The notes under the pieces were generated by a model. It made no database searches and was not told the DNA's origin. It was given only the letters and a program-made list of their open reading frames with translations. Below, one piece after another: positions 1 to 10,044 of a stretch of 31,451 nucleotides of DNA. The number at the start of each line of letters is the position of its first letter. Position 1 is the first letter of the stretch. The DNA is taken from NCBI GenBank assembly GCA_032718475.1, contig JAUCBJ010004109.1, positions 1-31,451 of the forward strand, given 5' to 3'. The position numbers and the translations under genes are program-made. The DNA is from Nemertoderma westbladi. Its lineage: Eukaryota > Xenacoelomorpha > Nemertodermatida > Nemertodermatidae.

Positions 1-129
1 AAATCCTCTAGATCGAGAGAAATCAGTTCGTATATCTCGGTATTACTATTTCGTCTGGGCCCTTATTCTTAAATTGAACTAAACCGTCGTCGCGTCGTCA
101 AGGATATCCCTCGTACTGAAGTTGACTCG

Positions 130-510
130 GTAGCACTAAGGTAGGGTGTCCTGCTCCGTAGTCAATCATAAACCCTGGTCCGTTGTTGCTTATAAAACCC
201 AGCCTGTAGTCGCTATGGGACCCGGTCCAGTAGTTGCTAGGGATACTGGTCCGTTGTTGATTACTATTATTATTATTATTAATATTGGCTTTTATTCCCG
301 TATATGGATATATAAAGAGGAATATAATAGGTATATGATAGGGAACCCAGTCCGTTGTTGCTAGGGAAACCGGACCGTTGTTGCTTAGGAATCGGGTCCG
401 TAGTTGTGGTTGCAAGCAGGGAATCAGTTCCGTTCTCGCTAATGAATCCAGTAGTCGTTTCCAGCTGAGGAACTCCATCCGTTGTCGTTATGGACTGGAG
501 GAGCTCCCTT
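130..510. repeat. Degenerate minisatellite with CCGTTGTTGCT core
   Basis: Imperfect copies of a unit of roughly 23-30 bp with the core CCGTTGTTGCT (variants CCGTAGTTG, CAGTAGTTGCT, CCTGTAGTCGCT) recur from about 130 to 510. An ATT-rich stretch and AT-rich DNA interrupt them at about 260-345. Open frames on both strands here are by-products of the repeat; no gene is supported. Confidence 0.55.
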
Positions 511-1772
511 CCGACACCGCTAACTAACCGCGGCAGTGAAGCAGCTTATCAGGCAGTTGTCAGGAGGCAATGGGCTGCTCATGCTTAACCTTTTAATGTT
601 TTGCAATAAATAGATTGAAAAGTTAGGGTAATGAAAACGAGAGAAACTGTCTTTCAGTATAGTGTAGTCGTTGATAATGATGTGCAAACCCCATACAGTA
701 GAGAATAGGCCCCCACCACTGACCCGCCCAAGGCCACCCACCACTCATAATCCGGCGCTGAGTAACGTGATTAAAACGTAATTTTAATCACGCTTGTATT
801 TGGATGCGCGTAAAAATATTTCAATTTATGAACAAAAAACATAACTTTTAAGAACAAAAGTTTAATTACTTAGTTTTAAAAACACAAGTTGCTATACAAT
901 GATAAAACTTGACGTTTTTTCGGTATGTATAGACTTATTAGATATGACAATTGCTGGCTTAGACGACGACTTCCTTACCTGTTTTTTTTCTATTTGTATA
1001 ATTAAACTACACAATCCCAAATATATCACTGGAAATAATATAATGTAATAATCACATAGCAATGGTATACTATTCTATTCCTTGGCGTTACTCAAATATA
1101 TAGAATTGTATATAATATCTAAAACATCAACATTTGGCTTATCTGCCAAATCCCGGCGAAAAATGTAATCAAATAAATTTTCACAGAATTTAAACAAGGG
1201 GCACTTCGTGTCCCTGCTTAAATAAAATGATAACTACTTACGGTTGAACAGATAGGAACATGTTGTTTCTCTGTTTCCAATGAATTTTACTTGCTTGATA
1301 TTGGTCTGTCAAAAACATATTTCATTCAACCCAAAATTATATTTATGAGACGGTATCATGATGAACGTGGTTGTTTAAAATGCGTTCCTATTACTTTATT
1401 GAATTGTACTGTATAATATCTAGCATTCACGACTCCCTCTGGGAAAAGCAACTCTTTACCATAATATCGTACAAATCATTTCCTGTAATAATGAAAATAA
1501 AAATTAATAATGAAAATTACTGCCAAGATCTTTGTTTATTTAGACCTTTACTTGGTAACTGAAGTAAATTCATTGCATATTATGCGAAATTTAAACCCGA
1601 TTTCCAATAACAATTTCTTACAATATACACAAAAATAAAAATAAAATATATATGTATATGTATAGATAGAATATAGTATATTATATTGCCTACTGCAGCG
1701 TAAACTATACAAATAATATAATAATAATATTCATGAGAAAAAAACTATTTCATAAATAATATCTGAAAGTCC
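511..1772. other. AT-rich non-coding DNA with one palindrome
   Basis: No gene recognised. A perfect inverted repeat lies at 766-792, with 11-nt arms CGTGATTAAAA and TTTTAATCACG around CGTAA. The remainder is AT-rich, with short open frames that lack recognisable protein features. Confidence 0.5.
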
Positions 1773-1806
1773 ATATCGTGGGGCGGGTGGTAAAACGTCC
1801 TAAGTC
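1773..1806 (+). repeat. Left terminal inverted repeat (34 bp)
   Basis: Exact reverse complement of 5045-5078. It contains GGGGCGGGTGG followed by TAAAACGTCCTAAGTC. The match ends sharply at both outer ends, which fixes the transposon boundary. Confidence 0.85.
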
Positions 1807-1969
1807 TAAAAAAGTTGTTCTGAGAAAACACGTTTTTTGTTTACTATTTTAACAAAAATGCACATTTACACTGTTTTATTTCTCTTTCTAACTTTAAAAG
1901 GGTGTTGAATCGTTTTCTGATACCAGAAATACAGATAAACAGCCCCCTTGTAGGGCTTTTTGACAAATT

Positions 1970-2100
1970 TGCAACATAGGACGTTTTACCAATTTATATT
2001 TTAATGCGACATAGGACATTATATAACCAATCTTTTTTATGTTTATAACATAGGACGTTTTACCATCTTAAATATTTATGCGACATAGGACATTTTACAA
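1970..2100. repeat. Left subterminal repeats (CATAGGACGTTTTACCA)
   Basis: Four tandem-like copies of a motif near CATAGGACGTTTTACCA or CATAGGACATTATA at about 1974, 2009, 2048 and 2083. They match the inner part of the TIR. Such subterminal arrays are often transposase binding sites; that role is inferred. Confidence 0.55.
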
Positions 2101-2126
2101 ACTTTTTTCCAAGAAGTTTCGCAAAG

Positions 2127-2149
2127 CCCCCCCCCCCCCCCCCCCCCCC
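2127..2149. repeat. Poly-C tract (23 C)
   Basis: A run of 23 consecutive C residues, with the 23 G on the minus strand. It could form a G-quadruplex or i-motif, or its length could be a sequencing or assembly artefact. Confidence 0.9.
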
Positions 2150-2276
2150 TCCGAATTATTAGGAGTAATATACAATTATACAAATAAATGTTTTGTTGTT
2201 GTTTAATATTTATTGTTATTTTTCAATAGTTGTATTGTTTATAACAAAATTATCTAAAGATAAACCAACATAAAGT

Positions 2277-4688
2277 TTAATCACTTTCAATTTCGTCATT
2301 TCCCGCAACTATGATATCATCATTCACGAATTGAGATTCCGACAGTGTTTCGTAATATGCCCCGTTTGTTTTTTATATAAGACCTTGTTGGCAAATATCA
2401 AGTAAATCTTTTTTTTTCTTTAGACTAATCTTACGGGGACCAGTGAAAGCTAGAGACAGAGATGGGAGATTCTTACCTGCTGCATAAACTTCTTTACCTG
2501 TAGCTTTTCCTTTAAAATTTTGCTTTTTCCCCTTTCCTTTACTACATAGATTGCATCTGTCTCCAACTTTAGTTTCAGCTTTTGGTTTAATTTCAACAAC
2601 TTTAAATGGTTCATCCTCAGCACTAAAGCTGTATTTAAACTGAATGATGTTAGTATTTGTTTTCTGAAACCTCATCCATTTGACCTTAAGCCAGTTAACA
2701 TACTGTTTTTTCTGTTTTTTACAGCTCCGTTTATTGATCATTTTACCAATTTGGTCACCGACCTGTTCACCATTACATTCACCAATACGTCCACCCCTTT
2801 CTTCAACGACCTGTTCACCACTCCGTCCACCAATACATCCACCCCTTTGTTCAACGACCTGTTTACCACACCGTCCACCAATACATCCACCCCTTTGTTC
2901 AACGACCTGTTCACCACTCCGTCCACCAATACATCCACCCCTTTGTTCAACGACCTGTTCATCACTCTATCCACCAATAAGTCACCCCTTTCTTCACCGA
3001 CCTGTTCAAAACTCCGTCCACCAATACATCCACCCCTTTCTTCAACGACCTGTTCACCATCACCACTCCGTCCACCAATACATCCACCCCTTTGTTCAAC
3101 GACCTGTTCATCACTCCGTCCACCAATAAGTCACCCCTTTCTTCACCGACCTGTTCAAAACTCCGTCCACCAATACATCCACCCCTTTCTTCAACGACCT
3201 GTTCACCATCACCACTCCGTCCACCAATACATCCACCCCTTTGTTCAACGACCTGTTCATCACTCCGTCCACCAATAAGTCACCCCTTTCTTCACCGACC
3301 TGTTCAAAACTCCGTCCACCAATACATCCACCCCTTTCTTCAACGACCTGTTCACTACTCCGTCCACCAATACATCCACCCCTTTGTTCAACGACCTGTT
3401 CACCACTCCGACCACCAATACATCCACCCCTTTGTTCAACGACCTGTTCACCACTCCGTCCACCAATACATCCACCACTTTGTTCAACGACCTGTTTACC
3501 ACACCGTCAACCAATAACCAATACATCCACCCCTTTGTTCAACGACCTGTTGACCACTCCGTCCACCAATACATCCACCCCTTTGTTCAACGACCTGTTT
3601 ACCACTCCGTCCACCAATACATCCACCACTTTGTTCAACGACCTGTTTACCACACCGTCCACCAATACATCCACCCCTTTGTTCAACGACCTGTTCATCA
3701 CTCCGTCCACCAATACATCCACCACTTTGTTCAACGACCTGTTTACCACACCGTCCACCAATACATCCACCCCTTTGTTCAACGACCTGTTTACCACTCC
3801 GTCCACCAATACATCCACCACTTTGTTCAACGACCTGTTTACCACACCGTCCACCAATACATCCACCCCTTTGTTCAACGACCTGTTCATCACTCCGTCC
3901 ACCAATAAGTCACCCCTTTCTTCACCGACCTGTTCAAAACTCCGTCCACCAATACATCCACCCCTTTCTTCAACGACCTGTTCACCACTCCGTCCACCAA
4001 TACATCCACCCCTTTGTTCAACGACCTGTTCATCACTCCGTCCACCAATAAGTCTACCCCTTTCTTCACCGACCTGTTCAAAACTCCGTCCACCAATACA
4101 TCCACCCCTTTGTTCAACGACCTGTTCACAACTCCGTCCACCAATAAGTCTACCCTTTTCTTCAACGACCTGTTCACCACTCCGTCCACCAATACATCCA
4201 CCCCTTTGTTCAACGACCTGTTCACCACTCCGTCCACCAATAAGTCTACCCCTTTCTTCACCGACCTGTTCAAAACTCCGTTCACCAATACATCCACCCC
4301 TTTCTTCAATGACCTGTTCACCACTCCGTCCACCAATACATCCACCCCTTTCTTCAACGACCTGTTCACCACTACATTCACCTATTCGTTCACACCTTCG
4401 TTCACCATTCACCTGTCCACCACTCCCTACACCAACCTCTACACTGATCTGTTTTTCGACTGTATCATTGACACTAATGTCACTTATTACACGACGGTTA
4501 ACAATAAGAACCTTACATAGTTTCTTGAAATCGTAGATATCACTTTGTTTTAACAAAGTGATCTTATATGGATTATTTCGCCTCGCTCCTAGAATTATAT
4601 TTGTCCAATCATTAGGAACTTCTACTACCTGATTAGATTTAGCATACTCTATTGCGGAGTGCATGCTGTCCCCTTGAATTAGTTCTGT
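2277..4688 (-). pseudogene. Transposase-like C-terminal exon, disrupted by minisatellite
   Basis: Minus strand. An acceptor-like TTCTAG at 4694-4689 precedes an open frame beginning TELIQGDSMHSAIEYAK and running through DWTNIILGARRNNPYKI and FKKLCKVLIVNRR. It then enters the 48-bp minisatellite. At 2741 it re-emerges with KKQYVNWLKVKWMRF, KYSF...EPFKVVEI and ISLKKKKDLLDICQQGLI. An in-frame TAA at about 2373-2375 follows, and then apparently homologous residues (AYYETLSES) continue to a terminal TAA at 2277. From memory, the order of these blocks resembles the C-terminus of a transposon-encoded protein family widespread in invertebrates; I cannot name it. The repeat lies between two blocks I would expect to be close together, so it is an expansion of a linker. 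The frame is broken by 47-bp units and by a 7-nt insertion near 3505-3511. Non-functional. Confidence 0.6.
2755..4395. repeat. 48-bp minisatellite (about 34 units)
   Basis: Head-to-tail units of 48 bp (16 codons) built around CCGTCCACCAATACATCCAC and CCCTTTGTTCAACGACCTGT. Variants have TTCTTCACCGACCTGTTC, AATAAGT in place of AATACAT, 6-nt CACCAT insertions, and four 47-bp units (AAGTCACCCC) near 2982, 3130, 3278 and 3906. Larger blocks of several units also repeat, showing higher-order duplication. The array has no stops in several frames because 48 is a multiple of 3, so the many long ORFs here are artefacts. Only the minus-strand frame reading GGCIGGRSGEQVVEQR is in phase with the flanking transposase-like segments. 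Confidence 0.9.
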
Positions 4689-4799
4689 CTAGAATACTAA
4701 ACATTGCGACATTTTGGTCTTTTTGGAATCACTAAATGCCATTCAGCAAGAAATACTAACTATTAATAGTAATGGAACTCCTGTCTTGACTGACCTTTA

Positions 4800-4930
4800 A
4801 CGTGACAAAACGTCCTATGTTTCACTTTTAATTTGTTATTTGTAATCGTTTTTTCGACTTAGGACAACTTACCACCTTAAGTATAAAGTTAGGACGTTTT
4901 ACCATCCGTAGCCTTAACTTAGGACAACTG
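4800..4930. repeat. Right subterminal repeats (TAGGACGTTTTACCA, mixed orientation)
   Basis: Copies include ACAAAACGTCCTATG at about 4804 (inverted), TTAGGACAACTTACCA at about 4859, TTAGGACGTTTTACCA at about 4891 and TTAGGACAACTG at about 4918. They mirror the left subterminal set and the TIR. Confidence 0.5.
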
Positions 4931-5044
4931 AAAATTTGCAAATAACTCCGTTAAACTGTTATTTTATCACTAATCCTTTGGTAGAAAGGAGGGAAATTCA
5001 ATTTTATACCCAATTCACTCAAAACATGAATTTTGAGAAAATTT

Positions 5045-5078
5045 GACTTAGGACGTTTTACCACCCGCCCCACGATAT
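5045..5078 (-). repeat. Right terminal inverted repeat (34 bp)
   Basis: Exact reverse complement of 1773-1806. The sequence beyond (aaggaatc) and that left of the other arm (aaagtcc) are unrelated, apart from a possible TA target duplication. Confidence 0.85.
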
Positions 5079-6671
5079 AAGGAATCAAATGCAATGGCTT
5101 TCACAATGCCCTTCTTTACTATCACAACCAATCAGAATTACTCGCTGTCCCCCTCCAAGGCCTCAGCTAGCCAATCACAACCAATCAGATTTACTCGCTG
5201 TCCCCCTCCAAAGCCTCAGCTAGCCAATCAACTTCGGATACATCAGCCTCCCCATCATCGCTGGTTGTCTTGAGAAGTTCTGAATACTGAAAGAAATAGT
5301 CAGATGTATTACAAAGTCATATAAAGTTAAACTATAAAAGTAAACAGGTGATTCACATATGTCTGTAAAAACTGTTCCTGTATCATGACGATTTCAAAGA
5401 CATGATTTTGTCTCGAGCAAGTTCGTCAAAGGAGGACCGTTTTAAAGAAAATTACCTGCACCATTAACTAATTGTTGTGTCTGCCAATTGGGCTCCCTGT
5501 TGCGGGATAAATCCATTAATAATTTAAATATTAATAAGGGCATGCATGACGGGCTTTAGCTTGTTTGGATTGAAGCGCAGGGACCATCAGAGAGGGATAT
5601 AGGTGTAAATTGTTGGGAGAGCGTCTGGTTATTGAGTGTGAGGGAGAGAGAGAGAGAGAGGGAATCTGTATTGAGCTGTGATGGTTAGATTGCAATGGCG
5701 CGAGGTGAGTGGTAATTAAAAGGTCGGGTGAAGGGCAATGTAATAGTATGCTGAGGGGGGGAACCTGTTACCGTGTAGAAACAAGCCAATAAAAATAGCT
5801 TCCTGGTTGACACGGTAGGGAGTGCCTTATTGCTAAAAAAGTTTGGTTAACCAATCAGGATGCAATATAGATAGATAGGAAAATCCAATCTTGTTTTATA
5901 TACGAACAATATATTATTCTTGATGTAAATTAATTAGGACAGAATCCCCGAGAGGATGCAATGATTTGTAATGGGGCCCTTTGGCAGAAAAACCGATTAG
6001 CATCCTGTTTGGTTTTCCATAATTAAATATATTATTTACCGGTGAATTATTAGTAAATTAATTAGTATTAACTGAAATAACTAAAAAGGAAGAATGAAGA
6101 TAAACTATCATTTTGAATAGTACGTAATTTATGGGACGAGCCTTACGGGCGGGTTTTCGGTCAAACCCATATACCGTGTAACCACTGAGGGGATTCCAAG
6201 AACACTCCCACAATGCATTACCAATCGGTTATATGCAGTCTTCAAGTCATACTCATACTATTTTAATAGTTGAAGGCTAAAAACTCCATCGTTTATTAAA
6301 ATATTATAATTTTTTGTTTTTTAAACTACACCCCCAAACGGGGTAATCTGTATAAATATGATAATGATGACAATGCGTTACTGCTGACTTAATACATCAT
6401 TAATGGATTTTACCATTTTGCAAAATAGGCTGGAAACCTCACATCTGAGTTTGTTTTCTTTATGGAATAATATGATAATGACATCTGTCGCATTGTTTAA
6501 TCTAATTCACTCCTATTGTTTTGAACAGGGTTGTAGTAAAGTAACGTTGTAATTAAATAACCAATTAATATCAACAATCAACTACTCCCTTATTAATACC
6601 ATTCCCTTACAGCGAGATGATTTCTTACAAATATTTACTTTCCCCCTGTGCCACCTTTAGTTTTCCCCAAC
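5079..6671. other. Non-coding flank with CCAAT duplication and GA tract
   Basis: No gene seen. Two direct 53-bp copies at 5122-5174 and 5175-5227 (core TTACTCGCTGTCCCCCTCCA) each hold two CCAATCA motifs, giving four in about 100 bp. A GA microsatellite lies at about 5642-5662. The rest is AT-rich. In the pre-insertion genome this side continued directly from the 3' end of the MFSD6-like gene, so part of it may be that gene's original 3' UTR or flank. Confidence 0.5.
5122..5230. repeat. Tandem 53-bp duplication with CCAATCA boxes
   Basis: Two near-identical 53-bp units, differing at about two positions. CCAATCA occurs at about 5128, 5171, 5181 and 5224. CCAAT is the NF-Y core site, but nothing downstream confirms a promoter here. 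Confidence 0.7.
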
Positions 6672-6676
6672 CTAGT
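6672..6676 (+). repeat. Target-site duplication, left copy (CTAGT)
   Basis: CTAGT directly precedes the 5' LTR and matches 26802-26806 directly after the 3' LTR. Five bp is typical of BEL/Pao integrases. Confidence 0.85.
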
Positions 6677-6702
6677 TGTTACGGTATATGGCGCTGTATC
6701 CA

Positions 6703-6802
6703 CAGTATTAGTCCATTATGCAGTATGCAGTATTAGTCCATTATGCAGTATGCAGTATTAGTCCGTTATACTGTACGTAATATTAGTCCGTTGTGCAGTA
6801 TA
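6703..6802 (+). repeat. 4 x 25-bp tandem repeat in U3
   Basis: Four units of 25 bp (consensus CAGTATTAGTCC then RTTATGCAGTATG) begin at 6703, 6728, 6753 and 6778. The first two are identical and the last two diverged. Position upstream of the TATA-like box suggests an enhancer-type array; this is inferred. Also present at 24650-24749. Confidence 0.8.
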
Positions 6803-7048
6803 ATTATTTAGATAAGGCGCAGTGTGGTGACATTTAGGTAAGGAAGTTAAAACGCCCATATATTTTGCATCCATTCATTTTGTATAGTATGTAGCCCTAC
6901 CTACGTAATTTTGTATTAGGATATATGTAGATAGTTCCAGGGTAGCGAGTTTACTCGGACCCTGGATTTTGTGCTTGCTGATATTAGTTTGATAGGGCTA
7001 GCATATAGGGACGCTGTCCTGGCCATTCAGCAGCCAGAGACGTGATCC

Positions 7049-7066
7049 ATTACCATATATGGTAAT
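7049..7066. promoter_or_regulatory. 18-bp palindrome with CArG box in U3
   Basis: ATTACCATATATGGTAAT is a perfect palindrome and contains CCATATATGG, an exact match to the CC(A/T)6GG site bound by SRF/MADS factors. It lies about 140 bp upstream of the TATA-like box. Function inferred from motif and position only. Repeated at 24996-25013. Confidence 0.5.
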
Positions 7067-7203
7067 AATTTGAGGGCATAGGGCTACAATCCGGTCTCCT
7101 TATTGGATTAACTGCTTCCAGGTTGGTTTAATGCTAGCATGGACTGGAGAGCCAATGGGAGAGCGATTGAGTCACCTTATTGCATCACCCCATCCGGATC
7201 ACC

Positions 7204-7210
7204 TATAAAT
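7204..7210 (+). promoter_or_regulatory. TATA-like box of the retrotransposon LTR
   Basis: TATAAAT at 7204-7210 and again at 25151-25157. Transcription would begin around 7230-7240, giving U3 of about 555 bp and a very long R-U5 of about 1.6 kb. The start site is inferred, not observed. Confidence 0.5.
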
Positions 7211-8854
7211 TGGCGGTGTGCCGGTAGGGCCTTTGTTGTTCATATGTTCATGCCTTATCACATGACACACCCTTGTTACAATTTACTTGCTGAGCTGTCT
7301 CTAATTTCGTATTAGGATATCGTATTTTCTGCAATTTGCTAATTTTGATTAATTTCTTGGAATGATTTGCTAGTGCGATTACTTTGCTTGTGTTTCTCAA
7401 TAATTCCTTCGATTACTGCTAATTACAATTGAACTATGATTTCTACCTTTGATTAATGGTTCTATGTGATTCTTTTCTGCGCAATAATCCCAAGGGATTC
7501 CTGAGACTGTCAGACTTTGTGATTTGCATGCGCCGCTACAGTAGCTATTAGCATCATGGAGGGCTAAGGTGCCAGTGGGCGGTGGGCGCATCGGGGGGTT
7601 GAGCGACTAGGAGAGAGCGGAGGATTCAAAGCGGGCAACGCTGGCCAGGGTCACCGTTGCGGGCGGGTATCTTGCACTGCGGCACGCAGACCGATCGCCG
7701 GTACAGTATCTAGGGGGCTGATGATCCAGGTTTTGTCTCTATTTAGTATTAGGGGGGCAGGAATTGGGTTAGTTAGGAATCCTAGATGTACCCGGGAGAG
7801 GCCTGCGCGTATTATAACGTTGAGTGTGGAGTACGAGTAGTGAATTGCACAATTGTAAACTGTGATTTCTAACGCTGATTGGTGTGTTATTGAAGTGTGC
7901 CTAAGATTACGAATGCTTAGATAGGCGCTCTTTTTCCTTTGATTGATTTCTATTTCTTAGTTACAATAATTAGTTATTGATTAGGTCAAAGTAATACGGC
8001 AATTTAGGCTATTACTAGCGAAACCTGTTGCGTGATAAATTAGAATTACGTATTCTGGAACTCTTAGTAATTAGTACGCTGTTAAATATTTGTGACTGTA
8101 ATTAATTAGTAAAAATTAAGAATTAGTACGCAGCATAGCGGAGAGTAGCTAAGGTAATAATTAGTGTACTGTAAACTATTCACGCTGAGCGGTTATTTGC
8201 ATTAGCGGACAATCAGCTAGAACGCACTATTCGGTACGCACGATACGCTAGTAATTTTGCTGGCCTAAAGCCAGTCGCGGGCAGTTTTAGACTCGGAGTG
8301 GTATTATCCACGTAGAAACAGATACTGTACCATTTTGATATTTTAAATATTCTCGCATTCACACATTACGTTAGGGAACCTCCAGTATTCGCGATTAGAA
8401 AGACGTAGGTAATAGCGTGCTTTAATAGTGATAAAATTAGGCGTAAGAATACTCTGAGTGCAAGGCCTCTCGCACTCGTCTTAAGTAAGCTTAGGGAGCC
8501 GACTCGGGTTTATTGTTTTGGTTATTCCCGCGTGGCTCATAGATTCGAACAGTTAGCTCTCTATCGAGCGATCGGTAGAGAAAGGAACAAGCGATTTTGC
8601 AGGAGTTGTGTAAAATTAGTAAAATATATTAGTGGACGGCAGATTAGCGCCATCTAACGGTAAGTAGCGGTTTTGTATTTAGCAACCCTTACAATTTAGT
8701 AATAGCACGCTCCTGATCCCCTTTACTTAACAGTAGAGCAGTCTTTGTGTCTTATTGGATAGGCGAGAGCTTATTAGGTTGGCAGAAGGATATTAACGGG
8801 TATTGGTCTGTTCAACAGTTCTGCTGTTAGTATAGAGGTCGCGGTTGTTTATCA

Positions 8855-10044
8855 GTAATACGCGCATATTGCTTTGCTGTACCGCGTACAGCAAGGCAGA
8901 GAGTATTCTTAGGCTGTTAGTAGTATCATAGTATTAGGCAATAAGTTAGAGCACGTGATCGTCTGCTGTAGGCTATAGGCTAGCGTACAGTAAGACATTG
9001 AGTTTATTCTATTAGGTTGTTAGTTTATATTACTGTATTCACTGGCTGCGTACACTAGTACAGTAGTACATTAGGCTGATTGCTGTTACTGCGTACGGTA
9101 GAAGGACATTTGTTTGCCGTACCACACACACAGTATCATTAGGCTGTTAGGTTGGTGTACTGTTTTACTTACTGTACTGCATACAGTGGATGTACGGTAG
9201 TGCGTTTTGCTAATTGCGAATACAGCAGTTCCTTAGGCCTTAGGGCAAACTGTAATTAGTAAGTTTTTTGAAAATTTTTAGCTAGGTTTGCGAGAATTCA
9301 GTTTTCGGTCAAAATTATTTGTAAAATTCTAGAGTTTTGTACCGGTATGTTAGGTAACCGCTTAGTTATTTTATACCATCTGGAGATACATGGCAAGACG
9401 GAACTTCTGAGTTTGGGGTTCGTGTGGGTCTGCGGGTTCGGTTTGCAATCAGCGAAGGGCCTGAATCTTTGGACGCGGACGTGGAATCTCACAGCAAACA
9501 AGGTTAGTTGTTCTGTTGGCACCAGTGTGTTTGTGGAAGCAGTAAAAAATTATCGGTTGTTTAACTGCGAAGCTGAACTCAATTTATTAGTTAGGATATT
9601 TAGGTTTAGCCGGCCATGGTTTTTTGAATCGCTCAAGTTAGAGAGAGAGTTAGAGAGAGTCGCAACCCGAAGATGTAGCCACGCGCTAGTGGATACATAT
9701 AATATTTGAAATTAAAATTACGTTGATTAGAGCTATATATAAAATTAGAAATATTCGGGTGGCAAGTTTATTTGAATATTTTGTATTAGATTCAAGGTTA
9801 TTTTGTGCTATACCGGTATTTAATATTATATAGTAGCTATATAATAATATTTTTGTTTAAATATTGTGTTAGTATTTGCTATAACTATATACCCCATTAA
9901 ATTCACAATATTGCATTGCGAATTTATTTTGACATTTGGACCAACTGATTATTTGACAAATAATTTGACCGTATTTCGGTTAAATTATAATTATATCTCG
10001 AACTTTTGCGAGATTTTTGCCGGAAGGCAAATATTATTTAGACT
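8855..10044 (+). other. Retrotransposon 5' leader (1.2 kb)
   Basis: Non-coding between the 5' LTR and ORF1. No TGG follows the LTR end (GTAATACGCGC instead), so no standard tRNA 3'-end primer-binding site is visible. Eighteen bases in is a strong hairpin at 8871-8897, with a 9-bp core stem TTGCTGTAC / GTACAGCAA and loop CGC. Degenerate repeats of TTAGGCTGTTAG and of GCGTAC/GTAC...CAGTA blocks follow to about 9240. The 120-codon frame at 9347-9709 has no recognisable features. An acceptor-like TTATTTAG at 10034-10041 lies just before the ORF1 ATG, and a donor-like GGTAAGT sits in the LTR at 8659-8665. Together they would allow splicing out of the leader (inference). Confidence 0.6.

Larger units (their letters stand above)
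1773..5078 (-). mobile_element. TIR DNA transposon with decayed transposase-like gene
   Basis: The element is bounded by 34-bp perfect terminal inverted repeats at 1773-1806 and 5045-5078 (core GGGGCGGGTGG then TAAAACGTCCTA). Reading the outermost AT/TA bases as target gives a possible TA duplication (left ccaTA|TCGTGG, right CCACGA|TAtaag). Subterminal regions hold further copies of TAGGACGTTTTACCA in both orientations. Inside, on the minus strand, is the C-terminal part of a transposase-like protein with a large minisatellite. The N-terminal part of the gene is missing, because only about 360 bp separate the exon start from the right TIR. The copy is therefore internally deleted and non-autonomous. 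Superfamily not determined. Confidence 0.75.
6677..8854 (+). repeat. 5' LTR (2,178 bp)
   Basis: Identical to 24624-26801 except for two transitions seen by eye: A at 7540 against G at 25487, and C at 8246 against T at 26193. The constant offset shows no net indel. It contains a 4 x 25-bp tandem repeat, a 12-bp-stem hairpin at 6937-6965, an 18-bp palindrome with a CArG box at 7049-7066, and a TATA-like TATAAAT at 7204. The short minus-strand ORF at 7397-7591 also occurs in the 3' LTR and has no recognisable features, so it is not called a gene. No clear AATAAA was seen. Confidence 0.95.

Noticed and set aside
98-478. 126-codon minus-strand ORF at the window start
   Set aside because: It runs through a degenerate minisatellite and an ATT microsatellite. 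The protein is just the translated repeat.
2755-4395. Many long ORFs on both strands, and a CRISPR-like look, in the 48-bp repeat region
   Set aside because: The units are contiguous with no unique spacers. A 48-bp period without stops automatically keeps frames open, so these are not separate genes and not a CRISPR array.
7397-7591. 64-codon minus-strand ORF repeated in both LTRs
   Set aside because: It is present twice only because the LTR is duplicated. It is short, has no recognisable features, and carries one of the two LTR differences as a Cys/Arg change.
9421-9445. CTGCGGGTTCGG, a possible ninth copy of the dispersed palindrome
   Set aside because: Only the right half resembles the motif. 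There is no matching left arm.
9347-9709. 120-codon ORF in the retrotransposon leader
   Set aside because: No motif or start context supports it. Composition matches the surrounding non-coding leader.
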